Part shown: positions 1 to 8,644 of the stretch, piece after piece | How the letters are laid out: every line of letters begins with the position of its first letter | Numbering within the stretch: position 1 is the stretch's first letter | From: an uncultured Dorea sp. | GTDB taxonomy: Bacteria > Bacillota > Clostridia > Lachnospirales > Lachnospiraceae | Length of the DNA: 64,000 nt | Direction: 5' to 3' | NCBI GenBank assembly: GCA_910578455.1 | Contig: CAJTQA010000009.1 | Coordinates: forward strand, 17,897-81,896 | Translations under genes and position numbers: made by a program | Notes under the pieces: model-generated | Told to the model about the DNA's origin: nothing | What the model saw: only the letters and a program-made list of their open reading frames with translations | The model's database searches: none

Positions 1-1
1 T

Positions 2-751
2 AAGGTGGAAGAGCTGGAAGTGACAGGAGTGGACTTAAATGAAGTCGTCTCCCACATAAGGGGCGAGGGCGGAACGGATGTGAAATTGACTGTCCTGCGG
101 GGGGAGAAAGGCGAGGAGATAACAGTGACTGCCGTGAGGGATAAGATAGAAGTCCAGACGGTGGAGGCGAAGATGCTTGAGGACGGCATCGGTTATCTTT
201 CTGTCAGCGAGTTTGACTCCGTAACCTATAGCCAGTATATCAAAGGGCTTGACCAGCTTGCGGGGAAAGATATGAAGGGTCTGATCGTGGATCTGAGGGG
301 AAATCCGGGAGGCAACCTGAACACAGTGTGCGATATGCTTGATGTGATGCTGCCCAGGGGTCTGATTGTGTATATGCAGGATAAAAACGGGCGGAAAGAG
401 GAGATGACTTCCGACGATGAGAATCAGTTTACGCTGCCCATGGCGGTGCTTGTGAACGGCAACAGCGCCAGCGCTTCTGAGATTTACGCCGGAGCCATAC
501 AGGATTACGGGCTTGGAAAAATCATAGGAACCCAGACTTACGGCAAAGGGGTCGTGCAGAAAATTTTCGACCTCAAGGACGGCACATGTGTCAAACTTAC
601 TATTGCAGAGTATTATACGCCGAAAGGACGGAATATTAACGGAAAAGGGATAACGCCGGATGTAGAAGTGCCGTATGAGTACGATGAAAAGCATCCGGAG
701 GCAGACAACCAGCTTGAGAGGGCTGTAGAAGAATTGAAGAAAGAGATGTAG
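2..751 (+). CDS. S41 family C-terminal processing peptidase, 5' end outside window
   Basis: This is the C-terminal part of a CtpA-type serine protease, an exported or membrane-anchored enzyme that trims or degrades envelope proteins. The frame is open to the window edge, so the start and any signal peptide are missing. The first ~45 residues are the end of a PDZ domain. The S41 core follows, with LRGNPGG, NGNSASASEIYAGA (nucleophile Ser) and GTQTYGKGVVQ (catalytic Lys). The end, GRNINGKGITPDVEV, is typical of the family. It lies 7 bp before pyrC, so the two may share a transcript, but no functional link to pyrimidine synthesis is evident. Confidence 0.93.
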   Translation, partial: KVEELEVTGVDLNEVVSHIRGEGGTDVKLTVLRGEKGEEITVTAVRDKIEVQTVEAKMLEDGIGYLSVSEFDSVTYSQYIKGLDQLAGKDMKGLIVDLRGNPGGNLNTVCDMLDVMLPRGLIVYMQDKNGRKEEMTSDDENQFTLPMAVLVNGNSASASEIYAGAIQDYGLGKIIGTQTYGKGVVQKIFDLKDGTCVKLTIAEYYTPKGRNINGKGITPDVEVPYEYDEKHPEADNQLERAVEELKKEM

Positions 752-758
752 GCTGCTT

Positions 759-2036
759 ATGAGTATTTTGATAAAAAACGGACATGTGGCAGATCCCCTG
801 ACAGGGAGGAACGGAATTTATGATGTGCTGGTGGCGGACGGGCGCATTGAGAAAGTGGAGAAAGAGATAAGGGCGGATGCAGAGAAAGTGATTGATGCCG
901 GCGGATGTTATGTAATGCCGGGTTTTATCGACCTTCACGTGCATCTGCGCGATCCGGGGCTTGAGTATAAGGAAACGCTTGAGACCGGGGGGAAAGCTGC
1001 CGCGAAGGGCGGCATCACTACAATCTGTGCCATGCCGAACACGAAACCGGTCATAGACACCGGCGGGAAGGTGGCAGAAGTCCACAGAAGGGCGATCCTT
1101 GAGTCTCCGGTAAATGTCATACAGATCGGCGCGGTCACGAAAGGCCAGGACGGCCAGGATCTGTCAGATATCAGGGGGATGGCGCAGGCAGGATGCCGCG
1201 CCATCAGCGAGGACGGTAAGTCCGTCATGGACGCAGCGCTTTACCGGAATGGCATGAAACTGGCAAAAGAATGCGGACTCTCTGTGTTTGCCCACTGCGA
1301 GGACATTAATCTGAGAGGAGACGGCGTGATGAACGCCGACGGAAACGCAGAGAGACTCGGCCTCTCAGGGATCAGCAATTCGGTGGAGGATGTGATCGCC
1401 GCAAGGGATATCCTCCTGGCAAAGGAGACGGGGGCGCGCCTCCACCTGTGCCACTGCTCTACGGCAGACAGCGTAAAGATGGTGGAGGAGGCAAAAAAAG
1501 AGGGACTTTCCGTAACCGGGGAGGTATGCCCCCACCATTTTATATTGACATCAGACGATATAAAAGAGGACGACGGGAACTATAAGATGAATCCGCCTCT
1601 CAGGAGCCGGGAGGATGTGGATGCGCTGAGGGAAGGGCTTAAGAAAGGGATTATGGATGTCATCTCGACAGATCATGCCCCCCATGCCGCAGATGAGAAG
1701 GAGAAGTCCATAGCCCAGGCTGCTTTTGGTATCGTTGGTCTGGAGACGAGCGCAGCCCTCACTTATTCGTATCTTGTAAAGACCGGGGTTCTGGACATTA
1801 TGGGGATGGCAGAGAAGATGAGCTTAAACCCGGCAAGGATTTTAGGGCTTACAGAGAAAGGCTCCGTGGCGGAGGGAAAGACTGCGGATATCGTGATCTT
1901 CGACCCGGAAAAGACTTACAGGATTGACCGCCGGACATTTGTATCTAAGGGAAAGAACACTCCTTTTGACGGGTATGAGGTCAGCGGGGAAGTAAAATGT
2001 ACGATTGCCGGAGGCAAGGTCGTATACGAAAGATAA
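759..2036 (+). CDS. pyrC: Dihydroorotase
   Basis: Cytoplasmic zinc hydrolase that cyclises carbamoyl-aspartate to dihydroorotate, the third step of UMP synthesis. At 425 residues it has the usual class I length. DLHVHLRDPG (metal ligands H60 and H62), an ISEDGKSV loop, CHCST and STDHAPH are visible in the expected order, and the C terminus has the small beta-domain signature (TADIVIFDP). It is the first of four consecutive pyrimidine genes. The next coding start, pyrF, lies 23 bp downstream behind its own ribosome site. No RNA attenuator is visible in the short upstream gap, so control must come from further upstream. Confidence 0.97.
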   Translation: MSILIKNGHVADPLTGRNGIYDVLVADGRIEKVEKEIRADAEKVIDAGGCYVMPGFIDLHVHLRDPGLEYKETLETGGKAAAKGGITTICAMPNTKPVIDTGGKVAEVHRRAILESPVNVIQIGAVTKGQDGQDLSDIRGMAQAGCRAISEDGKSVMDAALYRNGMKLAKECGLSVFAHCEDINLRGDGVMNADGNAERLGLSGISNSVEDVIAARDILLAKETGARLHLCHCSTADSVKMVEEAKKEGLSVTGEVCPHHFILTSDDIKEDDGNYKMNPPLRSREDVDALREGLKKGIMDVISTDHAPHAADEKEKSIAQAAFGIVGLETSAALTYSYLVKTGVLDIMGMAEKMSLNPARILGLTEKGSVAEGKTADIVIFDPEKTYRIDRRTFVSKGKNTPFDGYEVSGEVKCTIAGGKVVYER

Positions 2037-2059
2037 CAGGGAATCAGGAGGAAGAGGAA

Positions 2060-2986
2060 ATGATCAACAAATTAATCTCGAATATTAAGAAGACAGACGC
2101 TCCTATCGTCGTGGGGCTGGATCCGATGTTAAGCTATATTCCAGAGTTTATGCAGAAAAAGGCTTTTGCGGAATACGGGGAGACGCTTGAGGGGGCTGCG
2201 GAGGCAATCTGGCAGTTCAATAAGGAGATTGTGGATAAGACCTGCGACCTGATTCCGGCGGTAAAGCCACAGATTGCCATGTATGAGCAGTTCGGGCTTC
2301 CGGGGCTTATGGCATTTAAGAAGACAGTTGATTACTGCAAGAGTAAGGATCTTGTCGTAATCGGGGATATTAAGAGAGGCGATATCGGCTCTACATCGGC
2401 TGCCTATGCTACAGGGCATATCGGAAGAGTGAAAGTTGGCGGCAAAGAGTACACGCCTTTTGACGAGGATTTCGTGACAGTGAATCCCTACCTTGGCTCA
2501 GACGGGGTGAATCCTTTTGTGAAAGTGTGCCAGGAGGAAAAGAAGGGGCTGTTCATCCTTGTGAAGACATCCAACCCGTCAAGCGGCGAGTTCCAGGATC
2601 AGCTTGTTGGCGGGCGCCCGCTCTATGAGCTTGTGGGAGAGAAGGTTGCCCAGTGGGGAGAGGACTGTATGGGAGATGGTTACAGCTATATCGGCGCTGT
2701 CGTGGGCGCTACCTATCCGGAGATGGGGAAGGCCCTGAGGAAGGTCATGCCGAAATCCTACATACTTGTGCCTGGATACGGGGCACAGGGAGGAAAAGGG
2801 GCAGACCTGGTACATTTCTTTAATGAGGACGGGCTGGGAGCTGTGGTGAATTCTTCCAGGGGAATTATCGCGGCATACAAACAGGAAAAATATGAAAGAT
2901 TCGGTGCAGAAAACTTTGGAGAGGCATCTAGGGAGGCCGTAAAGGATATGGCGGCGGATATCAGGGAGGCGCTTGCAGGCCGGTAG
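2060..2986 (+). CDS. pyrF: Orotidine 5'-phosphate decarboxylase
   Basis: Catalyses the last step of UMP synthesis, decarboxylating OMP. At 308 residues it belongs to the longer (PyrF type 2) group, larger than the ~240-residue Bacillus type. VVGLDPM at the N terminus, the catalytic DIKRGDIGSTS loop and VPGYGAQGG near the phosphate site are present. The frame is open 63 bp further upstream into pyrC, but ATG 2060 follows an AGGAGGAAGAGG ribosome site and is the chosen start. It lies between pyrC and pyrK in the same direction. Confidence 0.97.
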   Translation: MINKLISNIKKTDAPIVVGLDPMLSYIPEFMQKKAFAEYGETLEGAAEAIWQFNKEIVDKTCDLIPAVKPQIAMYEQFGLPGLMAFKKTVDYCKSKDLVVIGDIKRGDIGSTSAAYATGHIGRVKVGGKEYTPFDEDFVTVNPYLGSDGVNPFVKVCQEEKKGLFILVKTSNPSSGEFQDQLVGGRPLYELVGEKVAQWGEDCMGDGYSYIGAVVGATYPEMGKALRKVMPKSYILVPGYGAQGGKGADLVHFFNEDGLGAVVNSSRGIIAAYKQEKYERFGAENFGEASREAVKDMAADIREALAGR

Positions 2987-3047
2987 CATGGCAGGACGCG
3001 GTACCAGTGAGGTTTATTTATACAGGAGAAAAGGTCGGGAGAAAGAG

Positions 3048-3833
3048 ATGGCGGAGAGAGAAAAAGAGAGAGTGAAAGTGCTTTCCCAGGAGTGCATCGC
3101 AGACGGGATTTTCAGCATGTGGATTGAGACAAAAGCAGCCCTTTCGGCAAAGCCGGGTCAGTTTATATCCATGTACACACAGGATAAGAGCAAGCTGCTC
3201 CCAAGGCCCATCAGCATCTGCGAGGCAGATGCCGGGAGGGGGAGGCTGCGGGTTGTGTACCGTGTGACAGGCGAAAAGACCGGAACAGAGCAGTTTTCAC
3301 GGCTGGCAGAAGGAGACGGCCTTGAGATCATCGGGCCGTTAGGGAACGGTTTCCCTCTGGAGAGAGGAGTCGGGAAACGGGTAATCTTAACAGGGGGAGG
3401 CATCGGAGTTCCGCCTGTCCTGGAGCTTGCAAAGCGGATGGACTGCCGGGAGAAACTGATTGTGGCAGGCTATCGGAACAGCCAGACATTTTTGAAAGAT
3501 GAATTTGAGGCGAACGGGAAACTCTATATCTCTACAGAGGACGGAAGCGCGGGCGTGAAAGGCAATGTGCTGGACGCGATTCGGGAAAACGGCATAGAGG
3601 CGGATGTGATCTTTGCATGCGGCCCTTCGCCGATGCTGCGCGCGCTTAAGGCATATGCCGCTGAAAAGGATATTGAGTGCTACCTTTCCCTTGAGGAGCG
3701 GATGGCATGCGGAATCGGGGCATGCCTAGCATGCGTGTGCGGGTCAAAGGAGAAAGATTCCCATACAAATGTGATGAATAAGCGCATCTGTAAGGACGGA
3801 CCGGTATTTTTATCGACGGAGGTGGAAATCTGA
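3048..3833 (+). CDS. pyrK: Dihydroorotate dehydrogenase electron transfer subunit
   Basis: FAD and [2Fe-2S] subunit that passes electrons from the PyrD flavin to NAD+. The RPISIC motif (FAD/isoalloxazine site), a GGGIGVPP nucleotide-binding loop, a CGPSPML segment and a C-terminal cysteine cluster (CGIGACLACVC, then a later Cys in RICKDG) are visible. ATG 3048 (261 residues) is preferred to in-frame ATGs at 2973 and 2988 because family members start near this point and a GGGAGAAAG stretch precedes it. Its stop overlaps the pyrD start by one base, which fits translational coupling of the two subunits. Confidence 0.95.
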   Translation: MAEREKERVKVLSQECIADGIFSMWIETKAALSAKPGQFISMYTQDKSKLLPRPISICEADAGRGRLRVVYRVTGEKTGTEQFSRLAEGDGLEIIGPLGNGFPLERGVGKRVILTGGGIGVPPVLELAKRMDCREKLIVAGYRNSQTFLKDEFEANGKLYISTEDGSAGVKGNVLDAIRENGIEADVIFACGPSPMLRALKAYAAEKDIECYLSLEERMACGIGACLACVCGSKEKDSHTNVMNKRICKDGPVFLSTEVEI

Positions 3834-4765
3834 TGGGCATTGAGGAAAAAGCAGGAACAGAGGCAGACCTCCGGGTAAGGATTGCCGGAGTGGAATGGAA
3901 AAATCCGGTGACGGTGGCTTCAGGAACCTTTGGTTCGGGAGCTGAATTTTCAGAATTTGTGGACTTGAGCCGCCTTGGTGCGGTTACGACAAAGGGCGTG
4001 GCAAATGTTCCGTGGGCGGGTAATCCAACGCCCAGGGTGGCGGAGACTTACGGGGGCATGATGAATGCGGTAGGGCTTCAGAATCCGGGGATTGAGATGC
4101 TCTGTGAGAGAGACATCCCGTTTCTTAAGAAGTACGACACAAAAATCATTGTGAATGTGTGCGGGAAGTCCGAGGAGGATTACTGCCGGGTGGTGGAAAG
4201 GCTGGCAGGCGAGCCGGCGGATATGCTGGAGATCAATATCTCATGCCCGAATGTGAAGGAGGGCGGCATCGCCTTTGGGCAGGACCCGAGGGCGGCAGAG
4301 CGGATTACAAAGGCAGTAAAACGGCATGCCAGGCAGCCGGTAATTATGAAACTTAGCCCCAATGTCACCAGCATCGCCGATATGGCGAAGGCGGTGGAAT
4401 CAGGCGGAGCGGACGCTGTGTCGCTGATCAACACGCTTACGGGTATGAAGATAGACATCAACCGGCGGAAATTCGTGCTTGCCAATAAGACAGGCGGAGT
4501 GTCCGGCCCGGCGATCCATCCCATTGCGGTGCGTATGGTGTACGAGGCGGCTGGAGCCGTGAAGATTCCGGTCATCGGCATGGGCGGCATCCAGAGCGCG
4601 GAGGATGCAATCGAGATGATCCTGGCAGGAGCGGACGCTGTGTCAGTGGGAACCGCAAACTTTTATAATCCCGCAGTGACGATGGAGGTTGTGGAAGGGA
4701 TTGAACGGTATATGAAAGAAAATGGATTTAAGACTGTGCCGGAGATGACAGGGCTTGTCCGATAG
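3833..4765 (+). CDS. pyrD: Dihydroorotate dehydrogenase, class 1B catalytic subunit
   Basis: FMN beta/alpha barrel that oxidises dihydroorotate to orotate and works with PyrK as a heterotetramer using NAD+. The class 1B assignment rests on the catalytic Cys in NISCPNVKEGG (class 2 enzymes have Ser), the N-terminal NPVTVASGTFG and the phosphate-binding IGMGGI and AGADAVSVGTA motifs. Length is 310 residues, normal for the class. It is the last gene of the pyrimidine run and is followed after 28 bp by a strong terminator hairpin. pyrB and pyrE are not in the window. Confidence 0.96.
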   Translation: MGIEEKAGTEADLRVRIAGVEWKNPVTVASGTFGSGAEFSEFVDLSRLGAVTTKGVANVPWAGNPTPRVAETYGGMMNAVGLQNPGIEMLCERDIPFLKKYDTKIIVNVCGKSEEDYCRVVERLAGEPADMLEINISCPNVKEGGIAFGQDPRAAERITKAVKRHARQPVIMKLSPNVTSIADMAKAVESGGADAVSLINTLTGMKIDINRRKFVLANKTGGVSGPAIHPIAVRMVYEAAGAVKIPVIGMGGIQSAEDAIEMILAGADAVSVGTANFYNPAVTMEVVEGIERYMKENGFKTVPEMTGLVR

Positions 4766-4793
4766 GCGGCATGGACGCTATACGAATACAGAG

Positions 4794-4830
4794 ACAGGGG
4801 GGGGGCAGATAAAATCTGCCCCCCCCCTGT
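4794..4830. terminator. Perfect 17-bp stem between convergent pyrD and ligase gene
   Basis: An uninterrupted 17-bp inverted repeat (left arm 4794-4810, loop AAA, right arm 4814-4830) contains a run of nine G and nine C. It lies between two genes that face each other. The U tract is weak on both sides (GTTTAT after the right arm), so it probably works through stem strength and serves both directions. Confidence 0.75.
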
Positions 4831-4859
4831 TTATGAAATGCTTTATTCTATGAACTTCT

Positions 4860-6095
4860 TTATTCATATCTCTCGTCAAAGACTCTTTTTGACTTCTTTT
4901 CGCTTCTCGGCAAAAGCCCAAGCTCTACGACTTTGACAAGCGGCGTGAACCCGATGCGGCTCTTGACCCTCTCGGCGATCCTGCGGGCCAGGTCTAAGAA
5001 ATCAACCGTTCCGTTTGTCTCCACATAGATACGCATAGTATCACGCCCGTCCAGGTGGGAGATGCGGAGCTGATACTCGCTTGATACCTCTGAGAACTCA
5101 TGGAGGATCTCTTCGATCTGGCTTGGGAATACATTGACTCCTTTGATTTTGATCATATCGTCCGTCCTGCCCATAATCGTGTCAAGGCGCGGGAACTTGC
5201 TGCCGCAGGGGCAGTCTCCGGGTACAATGCGGGACAGGTCGTGGGTGCGGTAGCGGATTAGGGGCGCCCCTTCTTTCACAAGGGTGGTGATAACGATTTC
5301 ACCTAGTTCGCCGTCAGGAACGGGCTTTAACGTTACAGGGTCAATGATCTCTATGTAGATATAATCATCCCAGTAGTGCATCCCGGTGTCGTATTTGCAG
5401 TTGATGCCGATGCCGGGGCCGTAGATTTCCGTCAGCCCATAGATGTCATAAAGCTCAATTCCAAGTTCAGAGGAGATGCGGTTTCGCATCTTTTCTCCCC
5501 ACCGCTCAGAACCGATGACGCCTTTTTTCAGGCATATCTTATCTTTGATGCCGCGCTTTTCGATTTCTTCTGCAAGGAGCAGGGCATAGGAGGAGGTGGC
5601 GCAGATTACGGTACTTTTCATGTCCGTCATCATCTGCAGCTGCTTGTCTGTGTTTCCCGGCCCCATGGGGATAACCATGGCTCCCAGCTTTTCCGCTCCG
5701 TTCTGGAACCCGATGCCGGCGGTCCAGAGGCCGTACCCGGGAGTGATCTGGATGCGGTCTGTATTGGTGATTCCGGCTGTCTCGTAGCACCGGGCGAACA
5801 TGACAGCCCAGTCGTCAACGTCTTTTGCGGTGTAGGGGATGATGACCGGAAGCCCGGTGGTTCCGGAGGAAGAGTGAATCCTCACAATCTCCTCTTCGGG
5901 AGCGGTCATCAGCCCGAGGGGGTAAGCCTCCCGGAGGTCATTTTTTTCGGAAAACGGGAGCTTTTCAAAATCCTCCGGCGTTGAGATACCGGAGATGCCC
6001 GCATCTGAGAGCTTTTTCCCGTAAAAGCTGCCCGCATTTATAAGAGCCTGTATCTGGCTGTTTACCTGGCTGATCTGTAAATCTGTAATCTGCAT
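4860..6095 (-). CDS. Phenylacetate-CoA ligase-like adenylate-forming enzyme
   Basis: AMP-forming acyl-CoA synthetase of the PaaK family (411 residues). Visible motifs are the ATP loop HSSSGTTGLPV (about residues 73-83), YGLTEIYGPG, a YRTHDLSRI segment and a C-terminal TDDMIKIKGVNVFPSQIE region. The family activates phenylacetate or related aryl acids to CoA esters. It lies 33 bp downstream of iorB in the same direction, the classic pairing with indolepyruvate oxidoreductase. Here it may instead release aryl acids from aryl-acetyl-CoA; direction and substrate are inference. The ribosome site (AAAGGA, ~12 nt from ATG) is loosely spaced. Confidence 0.92.
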   Translation of the reverse strand: MQITDLQISQVNSQIQALINAGSFYGKKLSDAGISGISTPEDFEKLPFSEKNDLREAYPLGLMTAPEEEIVRIHSSSGTTGLPVIIPYTAKDVDDWAVMFARCYETAGITNTDRIQITPGYGLWTAGIGFQNGAEKLGAMVIPMGPGNTDKQLQMMTDMKSTVICATSSYALLLAEEIEKRGIKDKICLKKGVIGSERWGEKMRNRISSELGIELYDIYGLTEIYGPGIGINCKYDTGMHYWDDYIYIEIIDPVTLKPVPDGELGEIVITTLVKEGAPLIRYRTHDLSRIVPGDCPCGSKFPRLDTIMGRTDDMIKIKGVNVFPSQIEEILHEFSEVSSEYQLRISHLDGRDTMRIYVETNGTVDFLDLARRIAERVKSRIGFTPLVKVVELGLLPRSEKKSKRVFDERYE

Positions 6096-6128
6096 AAATA
6101 TAAATATCCTTTCCTGGTGAAATGTTAG

Positions 6129-6710
6129 TTATGGATGAAGGCGCATGTATTCAAGAGCTGCGAAATTCATCTTATGGAAACGTTCCGGCAGCCTTTCTGC
6201 TATCGCGTCTTTTATATCCTCCTCCGTAAATCCCAGCCTGCCGCTTGAGACGGCGGCTCCCAGAAGAAGGATGTTGAGTGCCTTTGGGGAACCCAGTTCC
6301 CCGCATGCTTTTTCGGAATCAACTACAAGGAGATTTTCCACATGTCTTTTCAGGTATGAGACCATGTCTTCACCGTTGTAGGAGGAGCCGGACAGGGAGG
6401 CTGTGACCGGGAGTATCGCCCGGCTGCTGGTGACAACCTGGCCGCCTTCTTTGAGGAAAGGCAGCATACGCACGGCCTCTCCAGGTTCAAACCCGACAAT
6501 GAGGTCTGCGCTGCCTCTGGCAATCATCGGGGAACAGACATCCTCTCCGATGCGTACATGGCTGAATACGCTGCCGCCTCTCTGCGCCATGCCGATAGTT
6601 TCTGCGCTCATGACAGAAAGTCCTTTTTTCATGGCGGCTGCGGCGATTAGTTTTGAGGCGAGGACGGTCCCCTGGCCGCCCACGCCGCACAGTACGATAT
6701 TTTTATTCAT
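6129..6710 (-). CDS. iorB: Indolepyruvate ferredoxin oxidoreductase, beta subunit
   Basis: Gamma-domain subunit of the enzyme that oxidatively decarboxylates aryl-pyruvates from Trp, Phe and Tyr to aryl-acetyl-CoA, reducing ferredoxin. GVGGQGTVLAS near the N terminus, SAETIGMAQRGGSV and the DLIVGFEPGEA region are typical. ATG 6710 is chosen because GGAGG lies 8 nt upstream; a GTG nine bases earlier is too close to that site. It overlaps the iorA stop by 8 bp. Its length of 193 residues is normal. Confidence 0.95.
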   Translation of the reverse strand: MNKNIVLCGVGGQGTVLASKLIAAAAMKKGLSVMSAETIGMAQRGGSVFSHVRIGEDVCSPMIARGSADLIVGFEPGEAVRMLPFLKEGGQVVTSSRAILPVTASLSGSSYNGEDMVSYLKRHVENLLVVDSEKACGELGSPKALNILLLGAAVSSGRLGFTEEDIKDAIAERLPERFHKMNFAALEYMRLHP

Positions 6711-8535
6711 CACTGTCACCTCCGTTTCTTGAGATAGCTCCAGTGGGGCAGACCTGGCTGCACAAGGAGCATCCGGTGCAGAGGGATGCGTCGATGCAGA
6801 CCTGGCTGTCTTTTAAGATCAGCGCCGGGCAGCCAAGCTCTCGGATGCATCTCTTGCAGCTAATGCATTTTTCAGGATTGACAGCAAGGCCCCCGGCCGG
6901 TTTTGTGACTGCAATACAGGGAGATCTGAAAATAATTGCTTTGACGCCGGGTTCGGCTGACACACGCTTTACACATTCTATGGATGCCTCGAGGTCTAAC
7001 GGGTCTGCGGTTTCCACAACGGTAAGCCCGATGCCCCGCAGGACGGCCTCGATGCTGATTTTTGCCGTGACATCTCCCATCACGGTCCGCCCGGTGCCGG
7101 GATGAGGCTGATGTCCGGTCATGGCAGTGGTGGAATTGTCCAGCACGATAAGGGTCATCTCCGCTTGGTTATATACCGCGTTTATGACACCGGTGACAGC
7201 GGAGGCAAAAAATGTAGAATCCCCGACGAAAGCAAAACAGGAAGTGTCCGGGGAAATCCGCCCTGCCCCCTGGGCGATGCCAAGCCCCGCCCCCATGCAC
7301 AGGCATGTGTCTACCATGTCGAGAGGCATGGCGTTCCCGAGGGTGTAGCATCCGATATCCCCGCAGAAAATGGTCTTCCTGCCTTTCATGGCAGTCTTTA
7401 CCGCGTAAAATGAGGCGCGGTGCGGACAGCCTGCACAGAGCACCGGAGGGCGCACAGGCAGTGCTGGAAGAGCATCCTCTGGTGCATGTGCGCTGCCGGA
7501 AGGCATCTTATTCCCCAGGAAATCGCAGATGCATCCGTTTACGCTGTCGCGGGTATTCTCCCCGGCGTTTTGCACATGGCCGGTAAGTTTCCCGTATATT
7601 TTCACCGGAAGATGGTGTTTCCCGCAGATGTAAGTAAGCTCCCGCTCAATCACCGGGTCAAGCTCCTCGACGCACAGAACCTCGTCTAGGCCGTCGAGGA
7701 AACGAAGAGCCAGTTTTTCAGGAAACGGGTGGGGCGTCGCGACTTTAAAAAGCTTTGCCCCCACGCAGGATTTAAGCGTTTCCGAGACATATGTATAGCT
7801 TATGCCCCCGGCGGCAATCCCTTTGCGGGGCTCTCCTTCGCTAGGGAGATATACGCTGTTTTTGCTGTAATCTGAAAATTCCTCGGAAAGGCGCGCGTTG
7901 CGCTCTTCGATTTTTATATGGTTCTGATAGGAGAGCCGGGGGAAGATTACCCAGCGTTTCGAGTCTTTTATAAAACCTTCGGGATTGTGAAGGACGTATT
8001 CTTCTTTATCTTTTACGGTGACGGAGGCATAGGCGTGGCAGACTCTCGTAGTGGGCCTTAAGAAGACGGGAGTTTTGTATTTCTCCGAAAAGTAAAATGC
8101 CTCTTGGACCATCTCGTATGCCTCTTGAGCCGAGCACGGGTCGAAACAGGGAAGCTTTGAGAATGCGGCAAAATGCCTTGTGTCCTGCTCTGTCTGTGAG
8201 GATATAGGCCCAGGATCGTCTGCCACAAGGATTACCATTCCGCCTTTAACGCCTACATATTCAAGGCTCATGAGCGGGTCGGAGGCGACGTTTAAGCCGA
8301 CCTGTTTCATCGTCACCAGGCATCTCGCTCCGGAATAAGCCGCTCCTGCCGCCGTTTCAAGAGCTGCTTTTTCATTGACGGACCACTCTACGTAAGTCCT
8401 GTCGGGGCGTCTCTTGGAGACGGTTTCCAGGACTTCCGTAGAGGGAGTGCCGGGATAGCCGGAGACAAAATTTACCCCGGCTGCAATCGCGCCCATGGCA
8501 ATGGCCTCATTGCCCATTAAAAATTCTTTATGCAT
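6703..8535 (-). CDS. iorA: Indolepyruvate ferredoxin oxidoreductase, alpha subunit
   Basis: Large TPP- and Fe-S-containing subunit (610 residues). The N terminus (FLMGNEAIAMGAIAAGVNFVSGYPGTPSTEV) is the pyrimidine-binding POR domain. The middle carries the TPP-binding GDIGCYTLG and GDSTFF. The last ~60 residues form a ferredoxin domain with two cysteine clusters (CISCKRC and CTGCSLCSQVCP) for two [4Fe-4S] centres. ATG 8535 fits AGAGGTG spacing better than the GTG at 8544. It is first in the minus-strand iorA-iorB-ligase unit and probably feeds aromatic amino acid fermentation. Confidence 0.96.
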   Translation of the reverse strand: MHKEFLMGNEAIAMGAIAAGVNFVSGYPGTPSTEVLETVSKRRPDRTYVEWSVNEKAALETAAGAAYSGARCLVTMKQVGLNVASDPLMSLEYVGVKGGMVILVADDPGPISSQTEQDTRHFAAFSKLPCFDPCSAQEAYEMVQEAFYFSEKYKTPVFLRPTTRVCHAYASVTVKDKEEYVLHNPEGFIKDSKRWVIFPRLSYQNHIKIEERNARLSEEFSDYSKNSVYLPSEGEPRKGIAAGGISYTYVSETLKSCVGAKLFKVATPHPFPEKLALRFLDGLDEVLCVEELDPVIERELTYICGKHHLPVKIYGKLTGHVQNAGENTRDSVNGCICDFLGNKMPSGSAHAPEDALPALPVRPPVLCAGCPHRASFYAVKTAMKGRKTIFCGDIGCYTLGNAMPLDMVDTCLCMGAGLGIAQGAGRISPDTSCFAFVGDSTFFASAVTGVINAVYNQAEMTLIVLDNSTTAMTGHQPHPGTGRTVMGDVTAKISIEAVLRGIGLTVVETADPLDLEASIECVKRVSAEPGVKAIIFRSPCIAVTKPAGGLAVNPEKCISCKRCIRELGCPALILKDSQVCIDASLCTGCSLCSQVCPTGAISRNGGDSDE

Positions 8536-8554
8536 TATTTTCACCTCTTAAGCT

Positions 8555-8574
8555 ATGCCCCGCTTGCGGGGCAT
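8555..8574. other. Short perfect hairpin upstream of iorA
   Basis: A 9-bp inverted repeat (ATGCCCCGC / GCGGGGCAT) separated by TT lies 20 bp before the iorA start and 71 bp after the upstream LacI gene stop. No T run follows on the minus strand, so a simple terminator is unlikely. It is more plausibly a 5' leader structure of the ior transcript. Its role is unknown. Confidence 0.5.
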
Positions 8575-8644
8575 GGATTCGATAAAGCCATTCTATCATA
8601 AGAAAGAGGATTCAAAAACATTTTTTATGGAAATTTGATAATTT

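Noticed and set aside
5376..5984. 202-residue plus-strand frame inside the ligase gene
   Set aside because: Antisense to a strongly conserved adenylation domain, with no ribosome site.
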